Of a stretch of 64,000 nt of DNA, positions 27,901-35,384 are shown piece by piece. The position numbers and the translations under genes are program-made. The DNA comes from Collinsella aerofaciens (lineage in GTDB: Bacteria > Actinomycetota > Coriobacteriia > Coriobacteriales > Coriobacteriaceae), in contig NZ_JAQLFL010000005.1 of the NCBI RefSeq assembly GCF_028206995.1, forward strand, positions 107,087-171,086, given 5' to 3'. Numbering within the stretch: position 1 is the stretch's first letter; each line of letters begins with the position of its first letter. The notes under the pieces were generated by a model that saw nothing but the letters and a program-made list of their open reading frames with translations, was not told where the DNA came from and did not search any database.

Positions 27901-28476
27901 ACGGGCACGCGTCAGGTGCTCGTCCATCGACTTAATCTTTTTGAGCGCACGCTCCTTGCGGCGCTTGTGCTTGGAGATGCCGGCGGCCTCCTCGATGAGA
28001 GCGCGGCGCTCCTCGGGGCGGCTCTGCAAGATGGCATCGAGCTTGCCCTGGCTGATGATGGAATGCGTATCCTTGCCCAGGCCCGAATCGTGCAAGATGT
28101 CCTGAATGTCCATCAGGCGGCACGGGCTCGAGTTGATGAGGTACTCGCTTTCGCCCGAGCGATACATACGACGGGTGATGGCGACCTCGTCAAAATCGAC
28201 GGGCAGCATATGGTCCGAGTTATCGAGCACAAGCGTGACCTCGGCGACACCCACCGGCTTGCGCGCTGACGAGCCCGAGAAGATGACATCCTCCATGGCC
28301 TGGCCGCGCAGCTGCTTGGCGCTCTGCTCGCCCAGGACCCACAGAATCGAGTCAGAGATGTTCGATTTTCCCGAGCCGTTGGGACCGACGATGACGGTCA
28401 GGCCCGGCTCAAACGTCATATGGGCGCGGTCGGCAAACGACTTGAACCCTTTGAGCGTGAGGGACTTGAGATACAC
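24940..28476 (-). CDS. smc: chromosome segregation protein SMC
   Basis: This condensin ATPase of 1,178 aa has standard length and layout. Walker A GPNGSGKSNISD is near residue 33, then a first coiled coil, a hinge around residues 510-650 (with GALGDDVMGRLGDVLEAP), a second coiled coil, and a C-terminal head with signature LMSGGEKSLTALAL and Walker B YVLDEVEAALDDAN. The GTG start has GAGGA just upstream. It lies between rnc and ftsY, as in Bacillus. ScpA and ScpB are not in this window. Confidence 0.97.
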   Translation of the reverse strand: MYLKSLTLKGFKSFADRAHMTFEPGLTVIVGPNGSGKSNISDSILWVLGEQSAKQLRGQAMEDVIFSGSSARKPVGVAEVTLVLDNSDHMLPVDFDEVAITRRMYRSGESEYLINSSPCRLMDIQDILHDSGLGKDTHSIISQGKLDAILQSRPEERRALIEEAAGISKHKRRKERALKKIKSMDEHLTRARDINKEIARQLRPLERQVDRARKYKELSSRANELTQMLAVDELRSLQSQWNDLESRSKEGAAELELAQYRLGEKERELEKLQVMLEEKGLFVGDLGEQRRHMQDVVGRINSDMRLLEEKGHNMVSRLSDMRGQISSSEHQRRRVVEELEDARAQLEEVTGAYMQAQEDVDAAGPAAAQLHEHRVALDNQISQLTCEQRDVQRVADNAALELAKVKDSLSNAEVEDDMYASRLKQIEEQLEEVTASLESRRDRAEELEGALEEARRAQVDAREGTETARAALKDLRARESEARNKLSEVRSELASQKKLDARMADSSPLVSRLVGALGDDVMGRLGDVLEAPRELEGLVEQLLAGDIDALLFDDAAKLERAGRAALDQKKASGEALLVARGVSGSTAAEGAAGIRLVDRLSVRAGYGPVVEALLGGYYVVDDLAAALSAPVVDGVTYVTPDGARVACGGLVRVGLDAGEASGALERKRRIRELEGLEPDLAAVFEHVSDQVVEANAAVEEARAAEGDAAGEIARLEGERRSLLSEIGRLEQSANNAEVERVRISKRREQASEVVRASRPRVDELTRSRDEARAQASDLGLQIAEANDELDRVRRDDSEAAGKLADAKVRLAQTSERLRSLKGRVPDLEHRLEGIDRRIRGTRQASRSLELLRLRVDPMHERYSALLERASDWAARLRDQASLEEADSASLKKTIEDAKAEVARAKERVDTASATQNEFKVARGKLEVQVEAAIKAITADGTTVLEEALMLPAPTDRDAAERELNQLVRQINNLGPVNQVAMEEYEQLKRRADYIEEQLADLESARKALTKITVAIDRKMRKAFLVTFEKVDANFREIFAMLFPGGQAHLEMTDPEHPADTGIEVVAQPRGKRITKMMLMSGGEKSLTALALLFAVYRTRTVPFYVLDEVEAALDDANLSKLIGALDVLRSDTQLLVISHQRRTMEDADVLYGVSMQADGVSRVVSQKLDRETGKVVNA

Positions 28477-28486
28477 GGTTCCTCGC

Positions 28487-29212
28487 TTACACGTGCTTCT
28501 TGTTCAGAATCACGCCGTTGGTGGTGTAACCCATGCGATCGAGCGCTTCGAGCGCGGCGGCTCCCTCGGCTTCCTTCTTTGAGGAGCCGGAGCCGCGACC
28601 CTGACGAATACCATCGATCAAAACCACGGCGGTAAAGGTGGGCGCATGCGCCGGGCCCTCGGAGCCAACGAGCTTATACGCCGGGGGCTCGTGGCCGTCG
28701 GCCTGCACGCACTCCTGCAAAAACGACTTGGGGTTCGCGGGATGCTCGGCGCGCTCGGAAGCCAAATGCGGCTTAAGCGTACGATGGATAAACTCCGCCG
28801 CAACGTCCCAGCCGGCATCCAGGTACAGTGCGCCCACGAGCGACTCGTAGACGTTCTCGAGCGCCGAATGCAGGCCGCGCGCACCGGTACCGGTCTCGGA
28901 GGCACCAAAGATGATGATGTCGTCGATGCCCAGCTCGTGAGAAACCTCGGACAGCGTAGCGCCCGAGACAAGCGACACCTTCAGGCGCGTGAGCTTGCCC
29001 TCGTCAAACTCAGGATAGGACTCAAACAGGGAGCGTGCGACCACAGCACCCAAAATGGAATCGCCCAAGAACTCAAGGCGCTCATAGCTGGCAGAAACCG
29101 GCTGGCCCTCGACTGCCGAGGGATGCGTAAGGGCCGCGCGCAGCAGCACCTTATTATTGAACTCGTGGCCCAGGATTTCCTGGGCACGCGTAAGTCGTTC
29201 GGATAAAGCCAA
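28487..29212 (-). CDS. rnc: ribonuclease III
   Basis: This double-strand-specific endoribonuclease is 241 aa. The catalytic signature ERLEFLGDSILGAVVARSLF lies near residues 45-64. A second acidic motif, NVYESLVGALYLDAGW, follows. The C-terminal dsRNA-binding domain spans about residues 160-230 (KSFLQECVQADGHEPPAYKL). The start is TTG, with GGAGG eight bases upstream and overlapping the acpP stop region. It processes rRNA precursors and structured mRNAs. Confidence 0.95.
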   Translation of the reverse strand: MALSERLTRAQEILGHEFNNKVLLRAALTHPSAVEGQPVSASYERLEFLGDSILGAVVARSLFESYPEFDEGKLTRLKVSLVSGATLSEVSHELGIDDIIIFGASETGTGARGLHSALENVYESLVGALYLDAGWDVAAEFIHRTLKPHLASERAEHPANPKSFLQECVQADGHEPPAYKLVGSEGPAHAPTFTAVVLIDGIRQGRGSGSSKKEAEGAAALEALDRMGYTTNGVILNKKHV

Positions 29213-29215
29213 GAC

Positions 29216-29458
29216 CTAGGCCTCCCTGGCGTTTTCGATCGCGTCGACGGCGTCGGCGACAGAGTTGAGCGAGAGCAGAGTCTCATCATCGATCTCGAGG
29301 TTGAACTCGTCCTCGATAGCCGTAACCAGCTGCAGGCGCTCGAGCGAGTTGGCATCGAGGTCGTCAAAGGTGGTCTCATCGCTAATTTCGGCAACATCGA
29401 CGCCCAGAACGTCAGCAGCGACCTCGGCGATCTTGTCGAAGATTTCGGAGCGGTCCAT
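29216..29458 (-). CDS. acpP: acyl carrier protein
   Basis: This 80-aa acidic four-helix protein carries acyl chains in fatty acid synthesis. The attachment serine is Ser38 in FDDLDANSLERLQLV; the residue before it is Asn rather than the usual Asp of the DSL motif. AGAGGAAG precedes the ATG. Longer frames upstream do not resemble ACP. It follows plsX and precedes rnc, a standard lipid-operon position. Confidence 0.93.
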   Translation of the reverse strand: MDRSEIFDKIAEVAADVLGVDVAEISDETTFDDLDANSLERLQLVTAIEDEFNLEIDDETLLSLNSVADAVDAIENAREA

Positions 29459-29495
29459 AGCGCTTCCTCTCATAGTGCATGAATACCAAAAGAAT

Positions 29496-29517
29496 GGTAC
29501 CGCCCGGGCGGTACCAA
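29496..29517. promoter_or_regulatory. 22-bp perfect palindrome between plsX and acpP
   Basis: The sequence centres on GGTACCGCCC/GGGCGGTACC with no loop and extends one T/A pair on each side. With no loop and no T-run directly after it, an operator is more likely than a terminator. It lies 38 bases upstream of acpP, a place where fatty-acid regulators act in other bacteria. Confidence 0.55.
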
Positions 29518-29582
29518 GACACGGTTCTGATTCTACCCCACGACGTGCGCCGCGAAGCACATAACAGCGCTCTAACTCGCTC

Positions 29583-30602
29583 TTATAAAACGATACCGTC
29601 CATAGAGTTGGCGACATTCTCGACCAGTCCGGCACGTACGGCCTCAGCCGCCGCGAGCGTACCGTTTTTGACAGCCTCGACCGAGGTGGCGCCATGGCCG
29701 ATCAGGACCACGCCGCGCAGGCCCAAAAGAATCGCGCCGCCCTTGGCGTCGCCCGAAAGCTTGGCCTTAATCTCGCGCATCTGCTTTTTGATGAGAAGCG
29801 CGGCAATCTTGGTGCCGAGCGAAGACATAAAGGCGCCCTTGAGCTCCTGCAGCAAAAACTTGGCAGCGCCCTCGGTGGCCTTGAGCGCAATATTGCCCGA
29901 CATACCATCGGCAACGACGACATCGAAGTTACCCGAGGTGATGTCCGTTCCCTCGCAGTTACCAACAAAGCCGGGAACGGCGGCCTTCATAGCAGGGAAA
30001 CAGGCCTTGGTAAAGTTAGAACCCTTCTCGTCCTCGGTGCCGTTGGCAAGCAGGCCCACGCAAGGATGCTCGATGCCTAGGACGACACGGGCATAGGCGC
30101 TGCCCATCTGCGCAAAGCGCACCATATCGTCAACCTCGACATCGGGGTTGGCACCCATGTCGCACAGCACCGTCAGACCGCCGGCGCGATTGGGCAGCGC
30201 ATTGGTCAGACAGGGGCGCACCGGCTGTTTCTTGCCTTCGGCCTGATACCTAAACGGCGTCACGTAGGCGGTAGCAGCGGCGGTCATGGCACCGGTCGAG
30301 CCGGCAGAGAAGAAGGCGTCCGCATTTCCCTTCTTGATGGCGCGGCACGACAGCACGATCGACGACTTGCGTTTGGTCATCACGGCGCGAATGGGATCGT
30401 CATCCATGGCGATAACGTCGGGCGCCTCAAGGGCCTCAACACGTGCATGGGAAGCTGCAAAGGGATTGACGATTTCGGCGGGGCCAGCTGCCAAGACCTC
30501 GATATCGGGATCGGAGGCAAGTGCAGCCTCGATACCATCGAGAACAACCTGAGGTTTCTCGTCTCCGCCCACAACGTCTACACAAACGCGAACGTTACTC
30601 AT
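29583..30602 (-). CDS. plsX: phosphate acyltransferase PlsX
   Basis: This enzyme makes acyl-phosphate from acyl-ACP at the start of phospholipid synthesis; it is 339 aa. VRVCVDVVGGDEKPQVVLDG at the start is a variant of the family's AvDamGGD opening. FFSAGSTGAMTAAATAYV, LCDMGANPDVEVDDMVRFA and VVADGMSGNIALKATEG match the conserved core. The ATG at 30602 is preferred over one at 30608 because AAGGAG then has seven-base spacing. It lies in the rpmF-plsX-acpP cluster. Confidence 0.95.
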   Translation of the reverse strand: MSNVRVCVDVVGGDEKPQVVLDGIEAALASDPDIEVLAAGPAEIVNPFAASHARVEALEAPDVIAMDDDPIRAVMTKRKSSIVLSCRAIKKGNADAFFSAGSTGAMTAAATAYVTPFRYQAEGKKQPVRPCLTNALPNRAGGLTVLCDMGANPDVEVDDMVRFAQMGSAYARVVLGIEHPCVGLLANGTEDEKGSNFTKACFPAMKAAVPGFVGNCEGTDITSGNFDVVVADGMSGNIALKATEGAAKFLLQELKGAFMSSLGTKIAALLIKKQMREIKAKLSGDAKGGAILLGLRGVVLIGHGATSVEAVKNGTLAAAEAVRAGLVENVANSMDGIVL

Positions 30603-30621
30603 ATACATGCTCCTTATACAA

Positions 30622-30650
30622 AAATGGCCGACTCATTGAGCCGGCCATTG
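30622..30650 (-). terminator. intrinsic terminator between rpmF and plsX
   Basis: The arms AATGGCCG and CGGCCATT enclose a short CTCAATGAG dyad, followed on the minus strand by TTTTTG. Its position, 20 bases before plsX, would partly separate ribosomal-protein output from the lipid genes. Confidence 0.75.
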
Positions 30651-30689
30651 TGGTTCCATTTGGAACGGCATCGCATCCAGAGTATACCG

Positions 30690-30869
30690 TTACTCGGTAA
30701 CGATAACCTCGCGGTCCTTGTAGAAACCGCAGCTGGGGCACACGTGATGCGGAAGCTTAACAGCGCCGCAACGGGGGCACGTGGACTGAGCCGCAGCCGA
30801 GATCTTCATGTTGGCGGAACGACGGGTGTGAGTGCGGATACGACCCTGCTTTTGTTTAGGTACGGGCAT
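30690..30869 (-). CDS. rpmF: 50S ribosomal protein L32
   Basis: This 59-aa protein begins MPVPKQKQGRIRTHTRRSAN and ends YKDREVIVTE. It is the zinc-binding form, with paired cysteines CPRC at 31-34 and CPSC at 44-47. AAGGAAGG precedes the ATG. It lies between yceD and plsX, the arrangement conserved across many bacteria. Confidence 0.96.
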   Translation of the reverse strand: MPVPKQKQGRIRTHTRRSANMKISAAAQSTCPRCGAVKLPHHVCPSCGFYKDREVIVTE

Positions 30870-30933
30870 AGTGACCTTCCTTATGAACTATCCAGTGTGG
30901 CGATTACGCGCAAGTAGCGATACTACCACAGTT

Positions 30934-31488
30934 TTACTCATCAAGCTTGAGATTCTTCAATGCTGCAAATGGATTTTCCGTGGCAGCGGCCCATTCCGCC
31001 TCTGCCTGGGCGGCGCAATCGCATTGCTCGATGTTGAGATTGCAACCGCAAGTGGGGCACAGACCGCGACAATCGGGCTTGCAAAGCACCACAAACGGCG
31101 TGTCCATAACGACCGCGTCATTGATGGGCTCGCCCAGATCGACGATGCGGTCCTCACCCAGGAGCTCGTAGCCGTCCTCGTAGGCCTCGGGATCCTCGGG
31201 CTCCTCAAAGAGATAGAACTCCTCGATCTCGCCAGCGATATCAAACGAGGCGGGCTCCAGGCAACGGTCGCACTCGCCGGTGGCGTGCGCGCGGACCATG
31301 CCCGTGAGTAAGACACCGGTACCGGCATTGGTAAAGACAACGTCGTAGTCGATGCCGTCCTGTAGCCGGTACTCCTTCTCGCCCACCGTGTAGGTGGCGA
31401 CATCGACCTTACCGATCAGCGGATACGAATCTCCTGGAAACTCGAGCTGCTCGGAAAGATCGACGGTAACGCTCGGGAACTCAGCCAT
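30934..31488 (-). CDS. YceD-like DUF177 protein, 23S rRNA accumulation factor
   Basis: This 184-aa protein belongs to DUF177 (YceD). The signature CDRCLEPASFDIAGEIEEFY lies mid-protein, and PDCRGLCPTCGCNLNIEQCD gives four cysteines near residue 145, a likely zinc site. YceD is linked to 23S rRNA accumulation, and its gene usually precedes rpmF, as here. The ATG at 31488 overlaps the stop of the upstream gene (TAATG), so it is translationally coupled. Confidence 0.9.
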   Translation of the reverse strand: MAEFPSVTVDLSEQLEFPGDSYPLIGKVDVATYTVGEKEYRLQDGIDYDVVFTNAGTGVLLTGMVRAHATGECDRCLEPASFDIAGEIEEFYLFEEPEDPEAYEDGYELLGEDRIVDLGEPINDAVVMDTPFVVLCKPDCRGLCPTCGCNLNIEQCDCAAQAEAEWAAATENPFAALKNLKLDE

Positions 31489-31985
31489 TACCACTGACCA
31501 TTCTGTTGGGCGGCACCCTCGTTGAGCTGCTGACGGCAACGGGTAACGGTGCCGGTCAGGCTCTTGAGGTTCTCCTCCAGATGCGTAAAGACCTGCTCTG
31601 CGTAGTCCTCGGCAGCATAACGCGTCTCACGCTCGTACTGCTGGGCACGATCGCGGATGTCGTCGGCCTGCTGCTGCGCTAAGCGGACGATCTCCTGCTC
31701 ACCGGCAATGGTGAGAGCCTGCTGCTGAGCGTCGGCGATGATGGAATCGGCCTGAGCGGCGGCGGAAGCCATAAGCTCCTCGCGCTCCTTAAGGATACGG
31801 CGGGACTTCTGCCACTCCTCGGGATAGCTCATACGGATCTCGTCGAGGATGTTGAAGAACACGTCGGCGTCGATGACCTTGAACTGAGCGTTCTTGCCGA
31901 AAGGCGGCTTGGCTTCCTCGATCAGCCCCTCGAGCTCATCGACCAAGCTGACGATCCTATCGCCAGGAAAATTCTCGCCCGGCAT
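31488..31985 (-). CDS. DivIVA-like coiled-coil protein (SepIVA-type position)
   Basis: This 165-aa, mostly helical protein begins with a short segment resembling DivIVA-related proteins (VSLVDELEGLIEEAKPPFGK). It continues as a long coiled coil rich in Gln, Ala and Glu (AAAQADSIIADAQQQALTIA). Position and architecture match mycobacterial SepIVA (Rv2927c), which sits beside the DUF177 gene and acts in septation. No signal peptide or membrane helix is visible. GGAG lies five bases before the ATG at 31985. Function is inferred from context only. Confidence 0.75.
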   Translation of the reverse strand: MPGENFPGDRIVSLVDELEGLIEEAKPPFGKNAQFKVIDADVFFNILDEIRMSYPEEWQKSRRILKEREELMASAAAQADSIIADAQQQALTIAGEQEIVRLAQQQADDIRDRAQQYERETRYAAEDYAEQVFTHLEENLKSLTGTVTRCRQQLNEGAAQQNGQW

Positions 31986-32053
31986 CCGGTCTCCTTTCAT
32001 AGGTAACATATCATCGTGCTAGTTTACCACATGCCACCAGGCAATAAGAAACG

Positions 32054-32551
32054 TCACGAAAAGCGATGTCTGAGCGCTTCGACCACGTTGGGCGGCACAA
32101 ACGTCGATACATCGCTCCCAAGCGACGCAATCTGGCGTACCACCGAGCTCGAGATGTAACCGTACTGCGGAGCACTCATGACAAAGATGGACTCCAGCTC
32201 GCTATCCAAGCGATAATTGAGATCGGCCTGCTGCAGCTCATACTCAAAGTCGGTCATGGCGCGCAGGCCCTTGACCACGGCCCCCGCCCCCTGCTCGCGA
32301 GCGAAGTCGACCAAGAGGCCGGTAAAGGGCAGGACCTCGACGCCGTCGATATCACCGAGCGCCTCGCGGGCCAGCGCCACGCGCTCATCGAGCATAAACG
32401 TGGTGCCCACACCGTTTTTACCCTGCGACTCGGCAACAGCGACGATCACGCTGGGAAAGATGCGTCGGGCGCGGCGGATCACATCGATATGGCCAAACGT
32501 GATGGGATCAAAGGTGCCCGGGACGATCACGCGGTTAATGGTGTCATTCAT
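32054..32551 (-). CDS. coaD: phosphopantetheine adenylyltransferase
   Basis: This 165-aa nucleotidyltransferase catalyses the fourth step of CoA synthesis. The TxGH motif is in PGTFDPITFGHIDVI (residues 18-21), and the C-terminal YGYISSSVVRQIASLG carries the ISSS/R motif. AGGAGG lies six bases before the ATG, within the end of rsmD, giving an 8-bp overlap. The rsmD-coaD pairing is widespread. Confidence 0.96.
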   Translation of the reverse strand: MNDTINRVIVPGTFDPITFGHIDVIRRARRIFPSVIVAVAESQGKNGVGTTFMLDERVALAREALGDIDGVEVLPFTGLLVDFAREQGAGAVVKGLRAMTDFEYELQQADLNYRLDSELESIFVMSAPQYGYISSSVVRQIASLGSDVSTFVPPNVVEALRHRFS

Positions 32552-33200
32552 GAGCATCCTCCTGAAACGTCGTGGCATCGTTGTTGTCGACATCGGTGAC
32601 TGCGCTATCGCCCTCACCGTCGTCATCGCCGACCCAACGAAGCAGGTCGACCGAGGTAATGCCGTAGCGCTTTTCACGTACAGTCTCAAAGCCTGCCGGA
32701 TGCGCGCCTGCATCGGCGGCGGCATGCTCAAACAGGGCATAAGCACCAGGTGCAAGCAGACCCTGCTGAGCCAGGTTCTGAAGCAGTTCCTCGACCGGCT
32801 CGGCACCAAAAGCATAGGGCGGGTCGAGCAGGACCAGATCAAAGGGGCCGCCCGGCACACGACCGCGCGAGGCACTCGCCAGCATGTCGCCCGTGACCAC
32901 ACGCCAACGCGCAGGGTCACGGCAGAGCGACTCAATATTCTTGGTAATGAGCCGCGCGGCGTTGCGATCGATCTCAAACGTCGTGAGCGAGCGGGCCCCA
33001 CGAGAGAGCATCTCTAACCCTAAGGCACCGGAGCCGCCAAAGGCGTCCAGCACACGGACCTCGTCCAGATCGAAATCGAATGCCGACATGACCATAGATG
33101 CGCACGCCTCGCGCACGCGATCAGTCGTGGGGCGGGTGACATCGCGACCACGGGGCTCCTCGATCTTACGACCGCGCCATTCGCCGCCGATGATTCTCAT
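32544..33200 (-). CDS. rsmD: 16S rRNA (guanine-966 N2) methyltransferase
   Basis: This Rossmann-fold methyltransferase is 218 aa. MRIIGGEWRGRKI, RPTTDRVREACASM, LDAFGGSGALGLEMLSRGA and the catalytic LLDPPYAFG are all present in order. The acidic C-terminal tail of about 30 residues is unusual but low in complexity. Its start overlaps the recG stop by four bases. Confidence 0.95.
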   Translation of the reverse strand: MRIIGGEWRGRKIEEPRGRDVTRPTTDRVREACASMVMSAFDFDLDEVRVLDAFGGSGALGLEMLSRGARSLTTFEIDRNAARLITKNIESLCRDPARWRVVTGDMLASASRGRVPGGPFDLVLLDPPYAFGAEPVEELLQNLAQQGLLAPGAYALFEHAAADAGAHPAGFETVREKRYGITSVDLLRWVGDDDGEGDSAVTDVDNNDATTFQEDAHE

Positions 33201-35374
33201 CCTCCGCTGACCTCCTTAAATATGGGTCGATATCGCATGGCGACCGCATCGCGCAGGGGGCGCGTCGCCACGGAGTCAAGGGTGCAAGCATACCGCAAGA
33301 GCTCGACCGCGTCCAAATGGGCCCACTCGATCAGCTCCTCGTCGGCATCCAGATCGACAAAGCGCAAGGTCACGCCGCCGTGCTGGCGGTACCCCAGGAT
33401 TTCGCCCTCGTGACGCAGACGCAGGTCCATCTGGGCGAGCGTAAAACCGTCCGAGGTCTTTTCGAGCGACTGCAGGCGGTCTTGCGCCGCCGACGCGCCG
33501 CCGTTGCCCTTGGAGTGCGTCATGACCAGGCACGTGCCCGACACGCTGCCACGGCCCACGCGACCGCGCAGCTGGTGCAAGGCAGCCAAACCAAAGCGCT
33601 CGCCGTTCTCGATAACCATGACGGTGGCATTGGGCACGTCGACGCCCACCTCGACCACCGTAGTCGAGACGAGCACGTCAATCTCGCCACGCTTGAAGGC
33701 ATCGATGACCCGATCCTTCTCCCCCGCCGGCATACGGCCGTGAAGGCGCTCGACGGTAAGCCCCGGCAACGCAAGACGCAGTCGGTCGAGCTCGGTTGCC
33801 GTATCGTGAAGCGGCACGGGGACCGTCACGCGGCCCTCGTCGTCGCGGGCAATACCGGGCACGTCTTCCAGCTCATCGGCCGAATCGCTCGGCTCCACGA
33901 GCGGACAAATCACGTAGGCCTGCTGACCCTTTTCATGCGCCTCGCGAATGGCGCCATAGGCGAGGTCGCGGCTCGACTCGGTGAGCACGTGTGTGGTCAC
34001 ACCGGCACCCGGAACAGGCCGGTGGCGGATGATGCTCGTATCCAGATCCCCGTAGACCGAAAGCGCCAGCGTACGCGGGATGGGCGTTGCCGTCATAACG
34101 AGCAGATCGGCACCGGGGCCCTTCGCGCGCAGGGCGTTGCGCTGGCCCACACCAAAGCGGTGCTGCTCATCGATGACCACGAGCGATAGATGCTTGAACG
34201 CAACGTTATCCGAAAGCACCGCGTGGGTGCCAAAGAGCACGTTAAGCTCGCCCGATTCCAGCTGTGCATGGATGCGCTCGCGCTCTGCAGCCGGCGTGGC
34301 ACCCGTCAGAAGCGCCCAGGACATGCCGGCCTGCGAGAGCAGAGGGCCGGTCTTATCGGCATATTGGCGCGCCAGCACGCCCGTGGGCGCCATAACGCAG
34401 GCCTGCGTGCCGCTATCGGCAGCCACAGCCAGTGCGCAGGCGGCAACGGCGGTCTTACCGGTACCGACATCACCCAACAGCAGGCGGTTCATCACGCGCC
34501 CGTCATCGCACATATCGCGCAGGATATCCTGGAACGCGGCCTCCTGCTCGTCGCTCAGCGAAAACGGTAGGGCTTGCTTGAGCGCGGCCAGGTGCTCGCC
34601 CGCGGTGTGGGCATAGGGCACCACATCGACCAGGCCGCCGTCGTTGCGCAGACGCAACGCCAGCTGCAGGTAGAGGCACTCCTCGTAGGCAAGCCGTGCG
34701 CGCGCGATATCGCGCTCGGCCATACTCGATGGAAAATGGATCGAACGCAACGCGCGGGCATTGCTCATGAGCTTCCGCTTTGCGCGCAACGGCGCGGGAA
34801 TCGGATCGAACGGATTGCCGACGACCTCGAGCGCGCCGCTTACGATGCGGCGCATCCACGCCTGGCTCACGCCATCGCTCACGTAATGGACCGGCAGAAT
34901 GGTGCCTGCGGCGCGCCCGTCCTCGAGCTTTTCAAAGTGGGGCGAGGCCATCTGCTTAAAACCGTAGGCAAACTCGACCTTGCCCATCACGGCCAGGCGG
35001 TCGCCCTGCTTAAGCTGCTGGGCAATCCAGGGCTGGCGGAAAAAGGCGACCTGCAGCACGCCCGTCTCGTCAACGAGTGAGACCTCAGTCACCTGCATGC
35101 GCGGACGCGGCTGCTTTTGGACGATACGGTCGACCGTGGCGATGATGGTGCACACGGTACCGATGGGCGCCATCTCGATAGACCAAGAACGGGTAAAGTC
35201 GAGGTATCGATGAGGGATATGGAGAAGGAGGTCCCCCACCGTCCGAATTCCCAGACGGCGAAGGGCCTCCTCACGTTTACCCGAAACATATTTGAGTCGC
35301 GCGATATCCTCGTCGAGCGCATTGCTCTGGGCAAAGCGCTCCGAGACGCGCGGCACGGAGCACAGCTCGGACAT
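33197..35374 (-). CDS. recG: ATP-dependent DNA helicase RecG
   Basis: This 725-aa enzyme regresses stalled forks and remodels Holliday junctions. An N-terminal wedge/OB domain (about residues 60-150, with HIPHRYLDFTRSW) is followed by the helicase core. Walker A is LLGDVGTGKTAVA and motif II is the variant DEQHRFG. Motif VI reads QLRGRVGRGS. Length is normal. It overlaps rsmD by four bases and begins 11 bp after the FakA-like gene. Confidence 0.96.
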   Translation of the reverse strand: MSELCSVPRVSERFAQSNALDEDIARLKYVSGKREEALRRLGIRTVGDLLLHIPHRYLDFTRSWSIEMAPIGTVCTIIATVDRIVQKQPRPRMQVTEVSLVDETGVLQVAFFRQPWIAQQLKQGDRLAVMGKVEFAYGFKQMASPHFEKLEDGRAAGTILPVHYVSDGVSQAWMRRIVSGALEVVGNPFDPIPAPLRAKRKLMSNARALRSIHFPSSMAERDIARARLAYEECLYLQLALRLRNDGGLVDVVPYAHTAGEHLAALKQALPFSLSDEQEAAFQDILRDMCDDGRVMNRLLLGDVGTGKTAVAACALAVAADSGTQACVMAPTGVLARQYADKTGPLLSQAGMSWALLTGATPAAERERIHAQLESGELNVLFGTHAVLSDNVAFKHLSLVVIDEQHRFGVGQRNALRAKGPGADLLVMTATPIPRTLALSVYGDLDTSIIRHRPVPGAGVTTHVLTESSRDLAYGAIREAHEKGQQAYVICPLVEPSDSADELEDVPGIARDDEGRVTVPVPLHDTATELDRLRLALPGLTVERLHGRMPAGEKDRVIDAFKRGEIDVLVSTTVVEVGVDVPNATVMVIENGERFGLAALHQLRGRVGRGSVSGTCLVMTHSKGNGGASAAQDRLQSLEKTSDGFTLAQMDLRLRHEGEILGYRQHGGVTLRFVDLDADEELIEWAHLDAVELLRYACTLDSVATRPLRDAVAMRYRPIFKEVSGG

Positions 35375-35384
35375 GGGCAGTTGC

